Source: Pseudomonas sp.
Lineage (GTDB): Bacteria; Pseudomonadota; Gammaproteobacteria; Pseudomonadales; Pseudomonadaceae
Reading direction: 5' to 3'
DNA: 64,000 nucleotides
NCBI RefSeq assembly: GCF_030698175.1
Contig: NZ_JAUYNT010000010.1
Location: 140,319 to 204,318, forward strand
The notes beneath the pieces are model-generated. The model worked only from the letters and a program-made list of their open reading frames with translations, ran no database searches and had not been told where the DNA came from. Below, one piece after another: positions 44,728 to 54,055 of this stretch (position 1 is its first letter; every line of letters begins with the position of its first letter). Position numbers and translations under genes: made by a program.

Positions 44728-46683
44728 TCAAGGCTGCGCAGCGTCCAGGCTCTGCAGCAACGCCTCGAATTCGGCTAACGGCAGCGGGCGGCTAAACAGA
44801 TACCCCTGAAACACCCGGCAGTCATAATCGAGCAGCAAGCTGCGCTGCGCCTCGGTTTCGACGCCTTCGGCAATCACCTCGAGGCCGAGGTTATGGGCCA
44901 TGCCGATGATGGTTTTAACAATCACCGCATCGCCGGGGTCGGTGACTATGTCGCGCACAAAGGACTGGTCAATCTTCAGTTGATCGAGCGGCAAACGCTT
45001 GAGGTAAGACAGCGACGAGTAACCGGTGCCAAAATCGTCCATCGAGAAACGCACCCCCAAGGCCCTGAGCGCGTGCATCTTGGCGATCACTGCCTCGACG
45101 TTATCGAGCACCAGGCTCTCGGTCAGCTCCAGCTTAAGCTTGCTCGGATCGACCCCGCTGCTGTGCAGGGCGCTGCGCACCAAGTCAACAAAGTCGGCCT
45201 GGCGGAACTGCCGGGCACTGACATTCACCGACAATGGCAAGACGCTGGCCAGCGGATGAGTTTGCCAAGCTTTAAGTTGTCCACAGGCGTGCTCGAGCAC
45301 CCACTGGCCGATGGGCAAAATCAGCCCGTTGTCTTCGGCAAGCGGAATAAACTGCGCCGGCGAGACCATGCCGTGCTGCGGATGCTGCCAACGCAGCAGG
45401 GTTTCGGCACCGACCATACAGCCCGCATGGTTGATTTGCGCCTGGTAATACAACTGCAATTGCCCCTGGGGCAACGCCGCGCGTAACTCACCCGCAAGCT
45501 GGGTACGCGCCTCCAGCGCGGCTTGCATCTCTGGGTCGAAAAATACCAAGGCGTTGCGCCCACTATTCTTGGCCGAATACATGGCGGCATCGGCGCACTT
45601 AAGTAACTCACCGACATCCTGCAGCTTGCCACTAAACAAGCTGACGCCAATGCTGGCGGTGCAGTGATACTCATAACCGTCGAGCAAATACGCCTGACTG
45701 AGACAACGCAGCACCTGCTCGCCAACCACCGCCACCTGGGCGACGGCACTCACGCCATCTTTGGCCAAGCCTTGCAGCATCAACACGAACTCATCACCAC
45801 CCAGGCGCGCCACGCTGTCTTCACCGCGCACCGCGGCGCGCAAACGCTGCGCCACCTCCTGCAACAGCAGGTCGCCGGCAACATGCCCCTTGGAGTCATT
45901 GAGCACCTTGAAGTTATCCAAATCGATAAACAGCAAGGCGCCGTGTGCGCCATGCCGGGCACTGGCCTCCAGCGCATGCTGCAGACGATCGAGCAGCAAG
46001 CGGCGGTTCGGCAGCCCGGTGAGCGCATCGAAGAAGGCCAGGTGTTCAATCTCGGCTTCGGCCCGCTTGCGCTCGGTAATATCGCGCGACAGCACAATGA
46101 AACGCAGGCCTTCGCCCTCAAGCGTATTTTTGCGCGCCACCGACAACTCAAACCAACAGTCACCCTGCTTGAGTGGCAGGCACAATTGCGCACCCTGTGA
46201 AGAGCCGTGCTCGGCTGCCGCGGCCAGCGCATCCATCACTACCTGTGCGGCTGGTGCTGGCATCATCTCATGGACGGTATGCCCGATTAACTGCTCCGGC
46301 GGCGCCACCAAGAGATCGAGGCGCCGGAGGCGATAATCCCAATAGCGCCCGGCGGCATCCAGCTCAAACATCAAATCGGGAATAGCCTCCAGGGTGGCGG
46401 CCAGATGATCGCGCGACCGCTCAGCCAGTTGATTGGCGACGGTCAGCGCCGCCAGAGCGGAATTTAATTCCCGGGTTCTGATCGCCACGCGCCGGCGCAA
46501 CATGCGGTTCCAGATCACCAGCAACAGCGCCAACACTACCAGCGCGGCCAGCCCATAGACCGCATTGCGCACCCGCAACGCCGCGCTGTCGGTATTCGGC
46601 ACAGTGCTGCCCAGCCACTTTTGCTCAATGGCCTGCAGTTCGGCCGCCGGAATCTGCGCAAAGCCCTGCTCAACCAGGCTCAA
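44728..46683 (-). pseudogene. PAS-GGDEF-EAL protein, C-terminal part of a gene split by a 10-bp duplication
   Basis: Continues the solute-binding sensor encoded just upstream: membrane helix (AVYGLAALVVLALLLVIWN), PAS (~95-210), GGDEF with intact RLGGDEF, and EAL domain whose signature reads ETLLRW instead of EALLRW but keeps the Glu, SVNVSARQF, LELTESLV, FSMDDFGTGYSSL and IAEGVE. Both enzyme sites look competent. The frame opens at a TTG (46683) inside the duplicated 10-bp repeat, with no ribosome site of its own; removing one repeat unit fuses it in frame to the upstream part. May be translated by re-initiation, or silent. Confidence 0.85.
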
Positions 46684-46694
46684 CCAGGCTCAAC
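46669..46694. repeat. 10-bp tandem duplication causing a frameshift
   Basis: The unit CTCAACCAGG occurs twice in a row (46669-46688), followed by CTCAAC. One unit restores a single frame across the periplasmic sensor and the membrane/GGDEF-EAL part; two units shift it by one base. Confidence 0.92.
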
Positions 46695-47401
46695 AAGGCC
46701 TCATTGCCCTTGCGCACGGCCCGATGAAACTCCCCGACATACAGGGGTTCGGAAAAGCGAAACTGACTGGCCATGCCCAACTTGTTGCTGAAGTAGATCG
46801 CCGGCGGTTTGTCGATGCACAGAATCAGCGCCTCACCCTGGCTGGCGGCCAATACCATCGACTCATAGCTGGGATAACGCTTGAGGTGTTCAACCCCATG
46901 GGCTTGCAGGGTGTCGATGCAGGCATCGCCGTCTTTGACGCCAACGCTAAAGCCGCGCAAGGAGTCGGCATCGGTGATACCGCCAAGACTCTTATGAAAA
47001 AGAATCGGCACCTCGATGCTCGCGTACGGCGCCGAGAAGGCATAAATCAGCTTGCGCGGTTCGGTCTCAAAGATAGTGTCGATGACATCGGCCTGGCCAC
47101 TCTCCATCAACTGCTTGGCTTTGCCCCAATCCATCGCCTGCAAATTAACGGCAATCCCGGTATGCGCCGACCACAGCTCCCAACTGTCCTTGAGAATGCC
47201 CTGCACCTGGCCCTTGCCATCGCGAAAAACAAACGGTGGGTAATTGTCGTCCATCACCACAGTGATCGACGTCGGCCGCGCCATTGCGGCGCTCGCACCC
47301 AGGCTAAGCAGCAGACTTGCCAGCATTAACGCGCCCAACAACAGGCACAGCAACGGGTGCCGATGCCGGTAACAGCTGAATTTACCAACGAGCGAGGGCA
47401 T
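46670..47401 (-). pseudogene. Periplasmic SBP_bac_3 sensor domain, N-terminal part of the split GGDEF-EAL gene
   Basis: 243 codons from ATG 47401: a membrane/signal segment (LLCLLLGALMLASLLLSLGA) and a family-3 solute-binding domain (VVMDDNYPPFVFRDGKGQVQ; DWGKAKQLMESGQADVIDTI). It ends LLSLVEPG at a TGA created by the 10-bp duplication. The intact product would be ~887 residues: periplasmic sensor, helix, PAS, GGDEF, EAL. As it stands this part could be made as a short exported binding protein. Confidence 0.85.
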
Positions 47402-47720
47402 TACTTTTATCCATCCATACCGCACAGGTTGCTGAGCCTACAGCACGTAGCAACACCTGAGCCAACCTAAAGCCAAGCGCCCTCAGTGAATCTGGTTTAG
47501 CGCGTTCAGTCGTCACGTTTGCGCCTGCAATCTGCCTAACCACCCCGGCATTTTGTCTTGGCGCGACAGCCAGCTTTGACGATGCGACAAACCGCCACAC
47601 GGCCAGCACTTAGCGCTGCTAGCCGCTTGGCGGGTCAAGAACCGCTATGCTAGTTTGACGCCGCGCAAGGATGCTCATCAAGCCCAGCCTGAGCGCATCC
47701 GAATAAGAAGAGGACACCCC
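47402..47720. other. Divergent intergenic region
   Basis: Lies between the split sensor gene and the ABC-transporter operon. No gene or repeat recognised; a promoter for each side must lie here but no clear -35/-10 pair stands out. Confidence 0.5.
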
Positions 47721-48494
47721 ATGGCCGAGGCCACGCCCGCGCTAGAAATTCGCAACCTGCACAAGCGCTACGGCGACCTAGAGGTGCTTAAAGGCATCTC
47801 GCTGACCGCCCGCGACGGCGATGTCATCTCGATTCTCGGCTCCTCCGGCTCCGGCAAATCGACCTTCTTGCGCTGCATCAACCTGCTCGAGAATCCCCAT
47901 CAAGGGCAAATTCTGGTCGCCGGCGAAGAGCTCAAACTCAAAGCGTCGAGAAATGGCGACCTGGTCGCCGCCGACAACAAACAAATCAATCGGCTGCGCA
48001 GCCAAATCGGCTTCGTGTTTCAGAGCTTTAATCTGTGGCCGCACATGAGCGTGCTCGACAATATCATCGAGGCGCCGCGCCGCGTTTTGGGGCAAAGCCG
48101 GGCCGAGGCCACCGAAGTGGCCGAAGCCTTGTTGGCCAAAGTCGGCATCGCCGACAAGCGCCACGTCTACCCCGGGCAATTGTCTGGCGGCCAACAACAA
48201 CGCGCCGCCATCGCCCGCACCCTGGCCATGCAGCCGAAAGTGATACTGTTCGATGAGCCGACTTCGGCTCTCGATCCAGAGATGGTCCAAGAAGTGCTTA
48301 GTGTTATTCGCGCGCTCGCCGACGAAGGTCGCACCATGTTGCTGGTTACCCACGAGATGAACTTTGCCCGGCAGGTTTCCAGCGAGGTGGTGTTTCTCCA
48401 CCAAGGGCTGGTTGAAGAGCAAGGCACTCCCGAGGAAGTATTCAACAACCCGAGTTCGGCGCGCTGTAAACAGTTCATGTCCAGCAATCACTAA
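47721..48494 (+). CDS. Polar amino-acid ABC transporter, ATP-binding protein
   Basis: 257-residue ATPase of the HisP/GlnQ type; ribosome site AAGAGGA precedes ATG 47721. Walker A GSSGSGKSTFLR, Q-loop FVFQSFNLWPH, signature LSGGQQQRAAIARTL, Walker B VILFDEPTSALDPE. First gene of a four-gene operon (ATPase, binding protein, two permeases), the order seen in PAO1 PA5152-PA5155 (from memory). Confidence 0.95.
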   Translation: MAEATPALEIRNLHKRYGDLEVLKGISLTARDGDVISILGSSGSGKSTFLRCINLLENPHQGQILVAGEELKLKASRNGDLVAADNKQINRLRSQIGFVFQSFNLWPHMSVLDNIIEAPRRVLGQSRAEATEVAEALLAKVGIADKRHVYPGQLSGGQQQRAAIARTLAMQPKVILFDEPTSALDPEMVQEVLSVIRALADEGRTMLLVTHEMNFARQVSSEVVFLHQGLVEEQGTPEEVFNNPSSARCKQFMSSNH

Positions 48495-48508
48495 CGGAGC
48501 AACAACGC

Positions 48509-49261
48509 ATGCAAAACTACAAAAAAATCTTGCTCGCCGCTGCCGCTACTCTGGCATTTGGCAGCAGCGCCATGGCCGCCGAAAAAATCAAGATCGGCAC
48601 CGAAGGCGCCTACCCACCGTTTAACCTGATCGACGCCAGCGGCAAGCCCGGCGGCTTCGATGTGGACATCGCCATGGCCATGTGCGCGCAAATGAAGGCC
48701 GAGTGCGAAGTGGTCACCTCCGACTGGGACGGCATCATCCCGGCCCTGAACGCGAAAAAATTTGACGCTATCGTCGCCTCCATGTCGATCACCGACGAGC
48801 GCAAACAAGCCGTCGATTTCACCGACGCCTACTACACCAACAAGCTGCAATTTATTGCGCCAAAAAGCGGCGACTTTAAAGTCGACAAAGCCAGCCTCAA
48901 AGGCAAAGTCATCGGTGCCCAGCGCGCGACCATCGCCGGCACCTGGCTGGAAGACAACATGGCTGGCATCGTTGAAATCAAACTCTACGACACCCAGGAA
49001 AACGCCTACCTCGACCTCAGCTCCGGCCGCGTCGACGGTGTGTTGGCCGACAAGTTCGTCAACTGGGAATGGCTCAAGAGCGAAGCCGGCAAAGGCTTCG
49101 AATTCAAAGGCGATCCAGTCTTCGACAACGACAAAATTGGTATCGCAGTGCGTAAAGGCGACCCTCTGCAAGGCAAGCTGAACACCGCCCTGAAGGCCAT
49201 CGTTGACGACGGCACGTACCAGAAAATCAACGCCAAGTACTTCCCGTTCAGCATCTATTGA
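48509..49261 (+). CDS. Lysine/arginine/ornithine-type periplasmic binding protein
   Basis: 250 residues; signal peptide ILLAAAATLAFGSSAMAA, then KIGTEGAYPPFNLID, DWDGIIPALNAKKFDAIVAS and SITDERKQAVDFTDAYY, the pattern of HisJ/ArgT/AotJ. A basic amino acid is the likely ligand: the Asp in the SSGRVDGVLAD region and Asp/Ser/Arg positions fit, but histidine versus arginine cannot be decided from sequence alone. Confidence 0.92.
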   Translation: MQNYKKILLAAAATLAFGSSAMAAEKIKIGTEGAYPPFNLIDASGKPGGFDVDIAMAMCAQMKAECEVVTSDWDGIIPALNAKKFDAIVASMSITDERKQAVDFTDAYYTNKLQFIAPKSGDFKVDKASLKGKVIGAQRATIAGTWLEDNMAGIVEIKLYDTQENAYLDLSSGRVDGVLADKFVNWEWLKSEAGKGFEFKGDPVFDNDKIGIAVRKGDPLQGKLNTALKAIVDDGTYQKINAKYFPFSIY

Positions 49262-49314
49262 TGCCTGACCGGCGCAGCCCACACGGCTGCGCCGGCTCCA
49301 CGTAGTAACCTCTG

Positions 49315-50007
49315 ATGACCTTTGACCTCTACGGCTTCGGCCCACAGCTCGCCGCTGGCACGCTGATGACCATCAAGCTGGCGCTCGCCGCGCTCGCGCT
49401 GGGCTTGGTGCTCGGCTTGCTCGGCGCACTGGCTAAAACCTCTCCGCACAAGTGGCTGCAATGGCTTGGCGGCACCTATTCGACCATAGTGCGCGGCATC
49501 CCGGAGTTGCTCTGGGTACTGCTGATTTACTTTGGCACCGTCAACCTGATGCGCAGCTTCGGCGAGATTATCGGTCTCGACGACTTGGCCCTCAGCGCGT
49601 TTGCCGCCGGCACCATTGCCCTCGGCCTGTGTTTTGGCGCCTACGCCACGGAAGTCTTTCGTGGCGCCATCCTGTCCATTCCGCGCGGCCAACGTGAGGC
49701 TGGGCAAGCCTTGGGCTTGTCGAAAATACGGATCTTCTGGCGGGTCATCTTGCCGCAGATGTGGCGCATCGCCCTGCCGGGGCTGGGCAACTTGTTTATG
49801 ATTTTGATGAAAGACACCGCACTGGTGTCCGTTATCGGCCTGGAAGAAATCATGCGTCGCTCGCAGATCGCCGTCAGCGTCAGCAAGCAGCCGTTCAACT
49901 TCTTCATGATCGCCGCGCTGATTTATCTCAGCCTTACCGTGCTGGCCATGACCGCCATGTATTTCCTTGAAAAACGCGCTGGCCGCGGCATCCGACGGAG
50001 CGCCTGA
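49315..50007 (+). CDS. Polar amino-acid ABC transporter permease (HisQ/AotQ type)
   Basis: 230 residues with five predicted membrane helices and the EAA loop REAGQALGLSKIRIFWRVILP that contacts the ATPase. N-terminal DLYGFGPQLAAGTLMTIKLA is typical of the Q-type subunit. Its TGA overlaps the next ATG (TGATG). Confidence 0.94.
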   Translation: MTFDLYGFGPQLAAGTLMTIKLALAALALGLVLGLLGALAKTSPHKWLQWLGGTYSTIVRGIPELLWVLLIYFGTVNLMRSFGEIIGLDDLALSAFAAGTIALGLCFGAYATEVFRGAILSIPRGQREAGQALGLSKIRIFWRVILPQMWRIALPGLGNLFMILMKDTALVSVIGLEEIMRRSQIAVSVSKQPFNFFMIAALIYLSLTVLAMTAMYFLEKRAGRGIRRSA

Positions 50008-50696
50008 TGAACTGGGACATTATTATCAAATACCTGCCGCGCCTGTTTGACGGCGCGGTATTGAGCTTAGAGTTGGTGGCGATTGCGGTGCTGGCCGGGT
50101 TGATTCTGGCCATCCCAATTGGAATCGCGCGCGCCTCACGGCACTGGTACATCCGCGCTCTGCCCTACGGCTATATGTTTTTCTTTCGCGGCACGCCGCT
50201 TCTGGTGCAACTGTTCCTGGTCTACTACGGCTTGGCCCAGTTCGATGCCGTGCGCCAAGGGCCGCTGTGGCCGATTCTGCGCGACCCGTTCTGGTGCGCC
50301 ACCATCACCATGACCCTGCACACCGCCGCCTATATCGCCGAGATTCTGCGCGGCGCGATTCAGGCCATTCCGGCCGGCGAGCTGGAAGCGGCGCGCGCAC
50401 TGGGCATGTCAAAAACCCAGACGCTGTTTTTCATCACCCTGCCGCGCGCCACCCGCATCGGCCTGCCGGCGTACAGCAACGAAGTGATTCTGATGCTCAA
50501 GGCCAGCGCCCTGGCCAGCACCATCACGCTGCTGGAGCTGACCGGCATGTCGCGGACCATCATCGCCCGCACCTACCTGCCGGTTGAGATATTCTTCGCC
50601 GCCGGCATGTTCTACCTGCTGATCGCCTACCTGATGGTGCGCGGCTTCAAGCTGCTGGAACGCTGGCTACGGGTAGACGCCTGCCAAGGGCGCTAA
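50007..50696 (+). CDS. Polar amino-acid ABC transporter permease (HisM/AotM type)
   Basis: 229 residues, five helices; FFFRGTPLLVQLFLVYYG and EAA loop LEAARALGMSKTQTLFFITLP are M-subunit hallmarks. Last gene of the transporter operon. The following ~70 bases contain a degraded repeat-like stretch before the methyltransferase gene. Confidence 0.94.
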   Translation: MNWDIIIKYLPRLFDGAVLSLELVAIAVLAGLILAIPIGIARASRHWYIRALPYGYMFFFRGTPLLVQLFLVYYGLAQFDAVRQGPLWPILRDPFWCATITMTLHTAAYIAEILRGAIQAIPAGELEAARALGMSKTQTLFFITLPRATRIGLPAYSNEVILMLKASALASTITLLELTGMSRTIIARTYLPVEIFFAAGMFYLLIAYLMVRGFKLLERWLRVDACQGR

Positions 50697-50814
50697 CCTA
50701 ACGCTCAATAGCGCCGCGCTTGTCGGGTTCGTAGCCCAGATAAGCCGCAGGCGCAATCCGGAGGCCTTGCATCTGCTGGCCTCCCCCGTTAGCCGCCCGC
50801 TCAGCAAGGCCTTT

Positions 50815-52029
50815 ATGCAAGCTAGCCCCCTCAGCGGTCCCGCACTGCTGCAGCGCTTCCAAGCACTCGACTGCTTCTTACGCAACCATCAACACCTCTG
50901 GCGGCCCAAGCCCTTCACCCAGCGGCAACTGCCGTGGGAAAGCCAACACCCGGAGCTATCCGCTTGGCTGCGCAGCCGCTCGTTAGCCGAGGCCGAAGCG
51001 GCCCATAACCATCCCGAATTGCTCGCCGCCCCAGCGCCCTTCTCCGCAATTGCCGCGCAAGCCGTCGCCCTCGGCGCGGTCGGCGCCTTGCCCGGCACTC
51101 AGCGCCCGGCGCCCAACCCACGGCTGAGCGTCGGCGTACCAGGGCGCAAATGGCAACAGATTGCGGCCTTTGCCGATTGCCTGCAGTTCCAGCAGCCGCC
51201 ACAACACTGGCTCGACTGGTGCGCCGGCAAAGGTCATCTCGGCCGCCTGCTGGCCCAGGACGGCAGCGCCCTGAGCTGCCTGGAATACGACCCGGCATTA
51301 GTGGCGGCTGGGCAACAGCTCAGCCTGCGCGCCGGCCTAACCGCCGAGCACCACCTGCAGGACGTATTCGCCAGCGGCGCTGCCTCCTACTTGCGCGCCG
51401 AGCACACGCCGGTCGCCCTGCATGCCTGCGGTGACTTGCATGTGCGTCTGCTGCAACTGGCCAGCAGCGCCGGCTGCCAACAACTGGCAGTCGCCCCCTG
51501 CTGCTACAACCGCATCAGTGCCGACAGCTATCAACCGCTCTCCACTGCAGCGCAGGCCTCGGCGCTGCAACTGAGCAAAGAAGACCTCGGCCTGCCGCTG
51601 AGTGAAACCGTCACCGCCGGCGCCCGCGTCCGTCGTCAACGCGACAGCTCGATGGCCCGGCGCCTGGCGTTCGATCAGCTGCAACGCGAGCTAAGCGGGC
51701 TCGACCAGTACCTGCCCACTCCATCACTGCCCGCAGCCTGGCTGGACAAAAGCTTCACCGACTATTGCCGCGACCTGGCCGCACTCAAAGGCTTGCCCGA
51801 ACCCGCCGCCCGCGACTGGGCCGCACTGGAAGCCCTCGGCTGGCAGCGACTGGCCCAGGTGCGCAACCTCGAACTGATTCGCGGCCTGTTTCGCCGCCCG
51901 CTCGAGCTCTGGCTACTGCTCGACCGCGCCCTGTATCTACAGGCCCAGGATTACCACGTCAGCCTCGGCACCTTCTGCCCCCCGCAGCTCTCACCGAGAA
52001 ACCTGCTGCTACTGGCCGAGCGAAAATAA
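50815..52029 (+). CDS. Class I SAM-dependent methyltransferase
   Basis: 404 residues from ATG 50815 (AAGG five bases upstream). SAM motif I LDWCAGKGHLGRLLA, acidic motif CLEYDPALV, then VALHACGDLHVRLLQLA and APCCYNRIS, a pattern of the METTL25-like group (Methyltransf_32). The substrate is not known; the N-terminal 130 residues (WRPKPFTQRQLPW) are probably a substrate domain. Same neighbourhood in pseudomonads as far as I recall. Confidence 0.85.
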   Translation: MQASPLSGPALLQRFQALDCFLRNHQHLWRPKPFTQRQLPWESQHPELSAWLRSRSLAEAEAAHNHPELLAAPAPFSAIAAQAVALGAVGALPGTQRPAPNPRLSVGVPGRKWQQIAAFADCLQFQQPPQHWLDWCAGKGHLGRLLAQDGSALSCLEYDPALVAAGQQLSLRAGLTAEHHLQDVFASGAASYLRAEHTPVALHACGDLHVRLLQLASSAGCQQLAVAPCCYNRISADSYQPLSTAAQASALQLSKEDLGLPLSETVTAGARVRRQRDSSMARRLAFDQLQRELSGLDQYLPTPSLPAAWLDKSFTDYCRDLAALKGLPEPAARDWAALEALGWQRLAQVRNLELIRGLFRRPLELWLLLDRALYLQAQDYHVSLGTFCPPQLSPRNLLLLAERK

Positions 52030-52275
52030 CTTACCCACATAATCTGTGGATAACTGTGTTGATGAATTCTGCACAACAGCCGCAAAGCCCTGAAAATAAA
52101 GGCCGCCGCTGCGCTGGGTGTTTTTCGATCAAATAAAAAAACCAATAAAAACAGCATCTTGCAGATTGACGTGAAAACCATCACAAAACCCTAACCAGCC
52201 CATTCAAGCGCCATGGATTTTGTGCATAACGTTTTCGGGCAAAACCCGCGCACATAACGTAAATGTAAAAAACGG

Positions 52276-52303
52276 TTTACTCAGGCAAGCAAATCGCTAT
52301 ACT
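52276..52303 (+). promoter_or_regulatory. Promoter of tRNA-Thr
   Basis: TTTACT (52276-52281), 16-base spacer, TATACT (52298-52303), 15 bases before the tRNA. The rest of 52030-52275 shows no gene. Confidence 0.65.
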
Positions 52304-52317
52304 TGCGCCCCACAAAT

Positions 52318-52393
<76 letters not shown>

Positions 52394-52410
52394 TACGAAA
52401 CAACAACTTA

Positions 52411-52437
52411 GGCCCATCTCGCGATGGGCCTTTTTTG
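52411..52437 (+). terminator. Terminator of tRNA-Thr
   Basis: 8-bp stem GGCCCATC / GATGGGCC with a TCGC loop followed by TTTTTTGTTT. Confidence 0.95.
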
Positions 52438-52734
52438 TTTCTTGGGTATTTCAAGGCCACTTCAGGTGCCACTTCTCGAAAGTACCCCCCTTGCAGCCGC
52501 CCTACTGCCGACAATCCCAGCTGCTAAAAGCCCAGCCCAACCCCGTTATTTTGGAGACGCGTAAAAAAGGCTCCCCCGGCGCCCGGGCACACCTTGAGCG
52601 TCTAATTTTCGCCTCCCCCTCCCGGTAGCACCAAACCCGCCACAAGGCTCGGTCAATTTGACCGGCCCTCGCTCGCGCATGTATCTCTGTAAAAACTCAG
52701 GCTTGCTCTCGACAGCGAATGCTAATGACACGGC

Positions 52735-53161
52735 CTGAATAACAGCATTTAACAGCATCCCGCTGGCTGATATGCGCGGCGCGGTCAGTCTGAATGTGAG
52801 GTTTTATGAGGTTTTCAGAACCCGTCTGCTGCGCTGCCTTTGCGCTGCAACCATGACGGCGACTGAGGCGCTAGCCGTGTTAACCGCCCTGTTAACCATC
52901 GCCGTGTTAATCACCTGGCTTTGACTGCCTGTGCTCTGTAACTGCGCTTTCCGTGCGTACCTCACTGCGTACCGCGTCTATGCGTACCCGTTACTTGTCA
53001 GTGCGCAATGACTACTTTGGTTGGATACCTGCGTGGATACCGCTGCTTTGGATACCCGTTGCCGGCCCTCAGCGATAGCAGCCTGAATAACAGGTTTTAA
53101 CAGGTTCTCTGCGTTGCGAATATGCGTGGCGCTGCCAGCTTGAATGTTATCTTTTGTCATC
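52735..53161. repeat. Array of concerted short repeats (doublets at 10-base, triplets at 12/15-base spacing)
   Basis: Doublets: AACAGCAT at 52741 and 52751; TGAGGTTTT at 52797 and 52807; AACAGGTT at 53089 and 53099; GTTATC/GTCATC at 53146 and 53156. Each is preceded by CTGAAT or CTTGAAT. Triplets of TGNNNACC: TGTTAACC at 52878, 52890 and (as TGTTAATC) 52905; TGCGTACC at 52954, 52966, 52981; TGGATACC at 53022, 53034, 53049. Spacing is the same in all modules; words agree within but differ between modules. The ~80-bp ends (52735-52815 and 53083-53161) are degenerate direct repeats of each other. Confidence 0.85.
52804..53160 (-). pseudogene. Possible decayed small gene over the repeat array
   Basis: A frame of 119 codons from ATG 53160 with one in-frame TAG at codon 61. 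It starts MTKDNIQAGSATHIRNAENL and continues KPVIQAAIAEGRQRVSKAAV, loosely like small helix-turn-helix proteins carried by integrative elements; that likeness is an impression only. It may equally be non-coding. Confidence 0.25.
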
Positions 53162-53648
53162 AGCCGACTGGCTCGTCCAGCGCATGAACAAGCGGTTCAG
53201 GTGCTTCGGGGATGGAGCGAACCCCTACCTACTGTCGTCGGGCAACAGTCCCTATACGCTGGCAATCTTGAGAATCATCCCGGTCAAGACGCCCCATCGC
53301 TCAGGGCCAAAGCAGTGCTGACTTGGGAAACCCGGGCCTAGGTTTCTGACGATTCCGGCAATCGTCCCTCGTTTGCTGTATCTCCCCAAAATGCCGGTGA
53401 GGAGGTCACGATCCCGCCGAGCCAAAACAACACCGAATTAGTACCATGATTGGCAAGCGCTCGCCACCTGAGGCCGTGCTTGGCTGCGCTACATTTCCTG
53501 CCGGGTTGGGATCAAGGCGAGCTGTGTCATCCTTGGTGTCATTGCCGGCAGTGGCTCACGAACTTAATTATCCGCTCTGGGATGTGCTAAAAAAACAGCA
53601 CCTAAAAAGACCCGCGAAGAGACGTTTCTTCGCCGCCTAGAGCCTGAA

Positions 53649-54008
53649 GTGCAACGCATTATTTTCGGAGTAAAGCCTTCGGGGGTAACTAGTTATTCGA
53701 AGCGCGGACCTGTTACTCAATGCTTACTCGAGATGCTTGAGCGGCGGGCCAGCCTAGATGTTTTGGCATGCCTGACCTGGTTGCTGCGGGAAGCGATAGT
53801 GCAGGGCAATCAACGAACAGCAGAGAGCGTCGTGAGCAGCCTACATAACGTGCTGTTGATAATTAGTATTGAGCTACAAAGCAGGCGAATCGCCGAACTG
53901 CTGCTGGGAATGAAGTCGATTCAACGCTCACAACGCCTACGCGAATGGGGTGTGGAGTGTATACGGGCTGTACGCCCGGGCAGGTTTCCACCGGCAGCAA
54001 TCTGGTAA
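53649..54008 (+). CDS. Hypothetical protein
   Basis: 119 codons from a GTG at 53649 without a clear ribosome site; the open frame extends back to about 53565. The product is helical and Arg/Leu-rich (LLEMLERRASLDVLACLTWL; SVVSSLHNVLLIISIEL) with no recognised family and no signal peptide. Ends four bases before a terminator-like palindrome. Probably a real small gene or remnant of an integrated element; confidence is limited. Confidence 0.35.
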   Translation: MQRIIFGVKPSGVTSYSKRGPVTQCLLEMLERRASLDVLACLTWLLREAIVQGNQRTAESVVSSLHNVLLIISIELQSRRIAELLLGMKSIQRSQRLREWGVECIRAVRPGRFPPAAIW

Positions 54009-54011
54009 ACG

Positions 54012-54041
54012 AATGAGGCCCATCAATTGATGGGCCTCATT
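54012..54041. terminator. Bidirectional terminator between the hypothetical gene and the RTX gene
   Basis: Perfect 13-bp arms AATGAGGCCCATC / GATGGGCCTCATT around AATT, 15 bases past the RTX stop on the minus strand and 4 bases past the plus-strand frame. Confidence 0.85.
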
Positions 54042-54055
54042 GTTATCCGCGCTAC

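Larger units (their letters stand above)
52438..53648. other. Gene-poor tract downstream of tRNA-Thr
   Basis: No frame here has both a ribosome site and a recognisable family. The tract holds the concerted repeat array (52735-53161), a small palindrome GGTCAATTTGACC (52651-52663) and otherwise unassigned sequence that looks like remnants. A hydrophobic 23-codon frame at 52853 is noted separately. Confidence 0.5.

Noticed and set aside
47558..47580. Possible sigma-54 site upstream of the amino-acid transporter
   Set aside because: TGGCGCG is present but the -12 element does not contain GC at the required distance.
52853..52924. 23-codon hydrophobic frame (MTATEALAVLTALLTIAV...) resembling a small toxin
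   Set aside because: No ribosome site, and its hydrophobic codons come from the TGTTAACC triplet of the repeat array; kept only as a curiosity.
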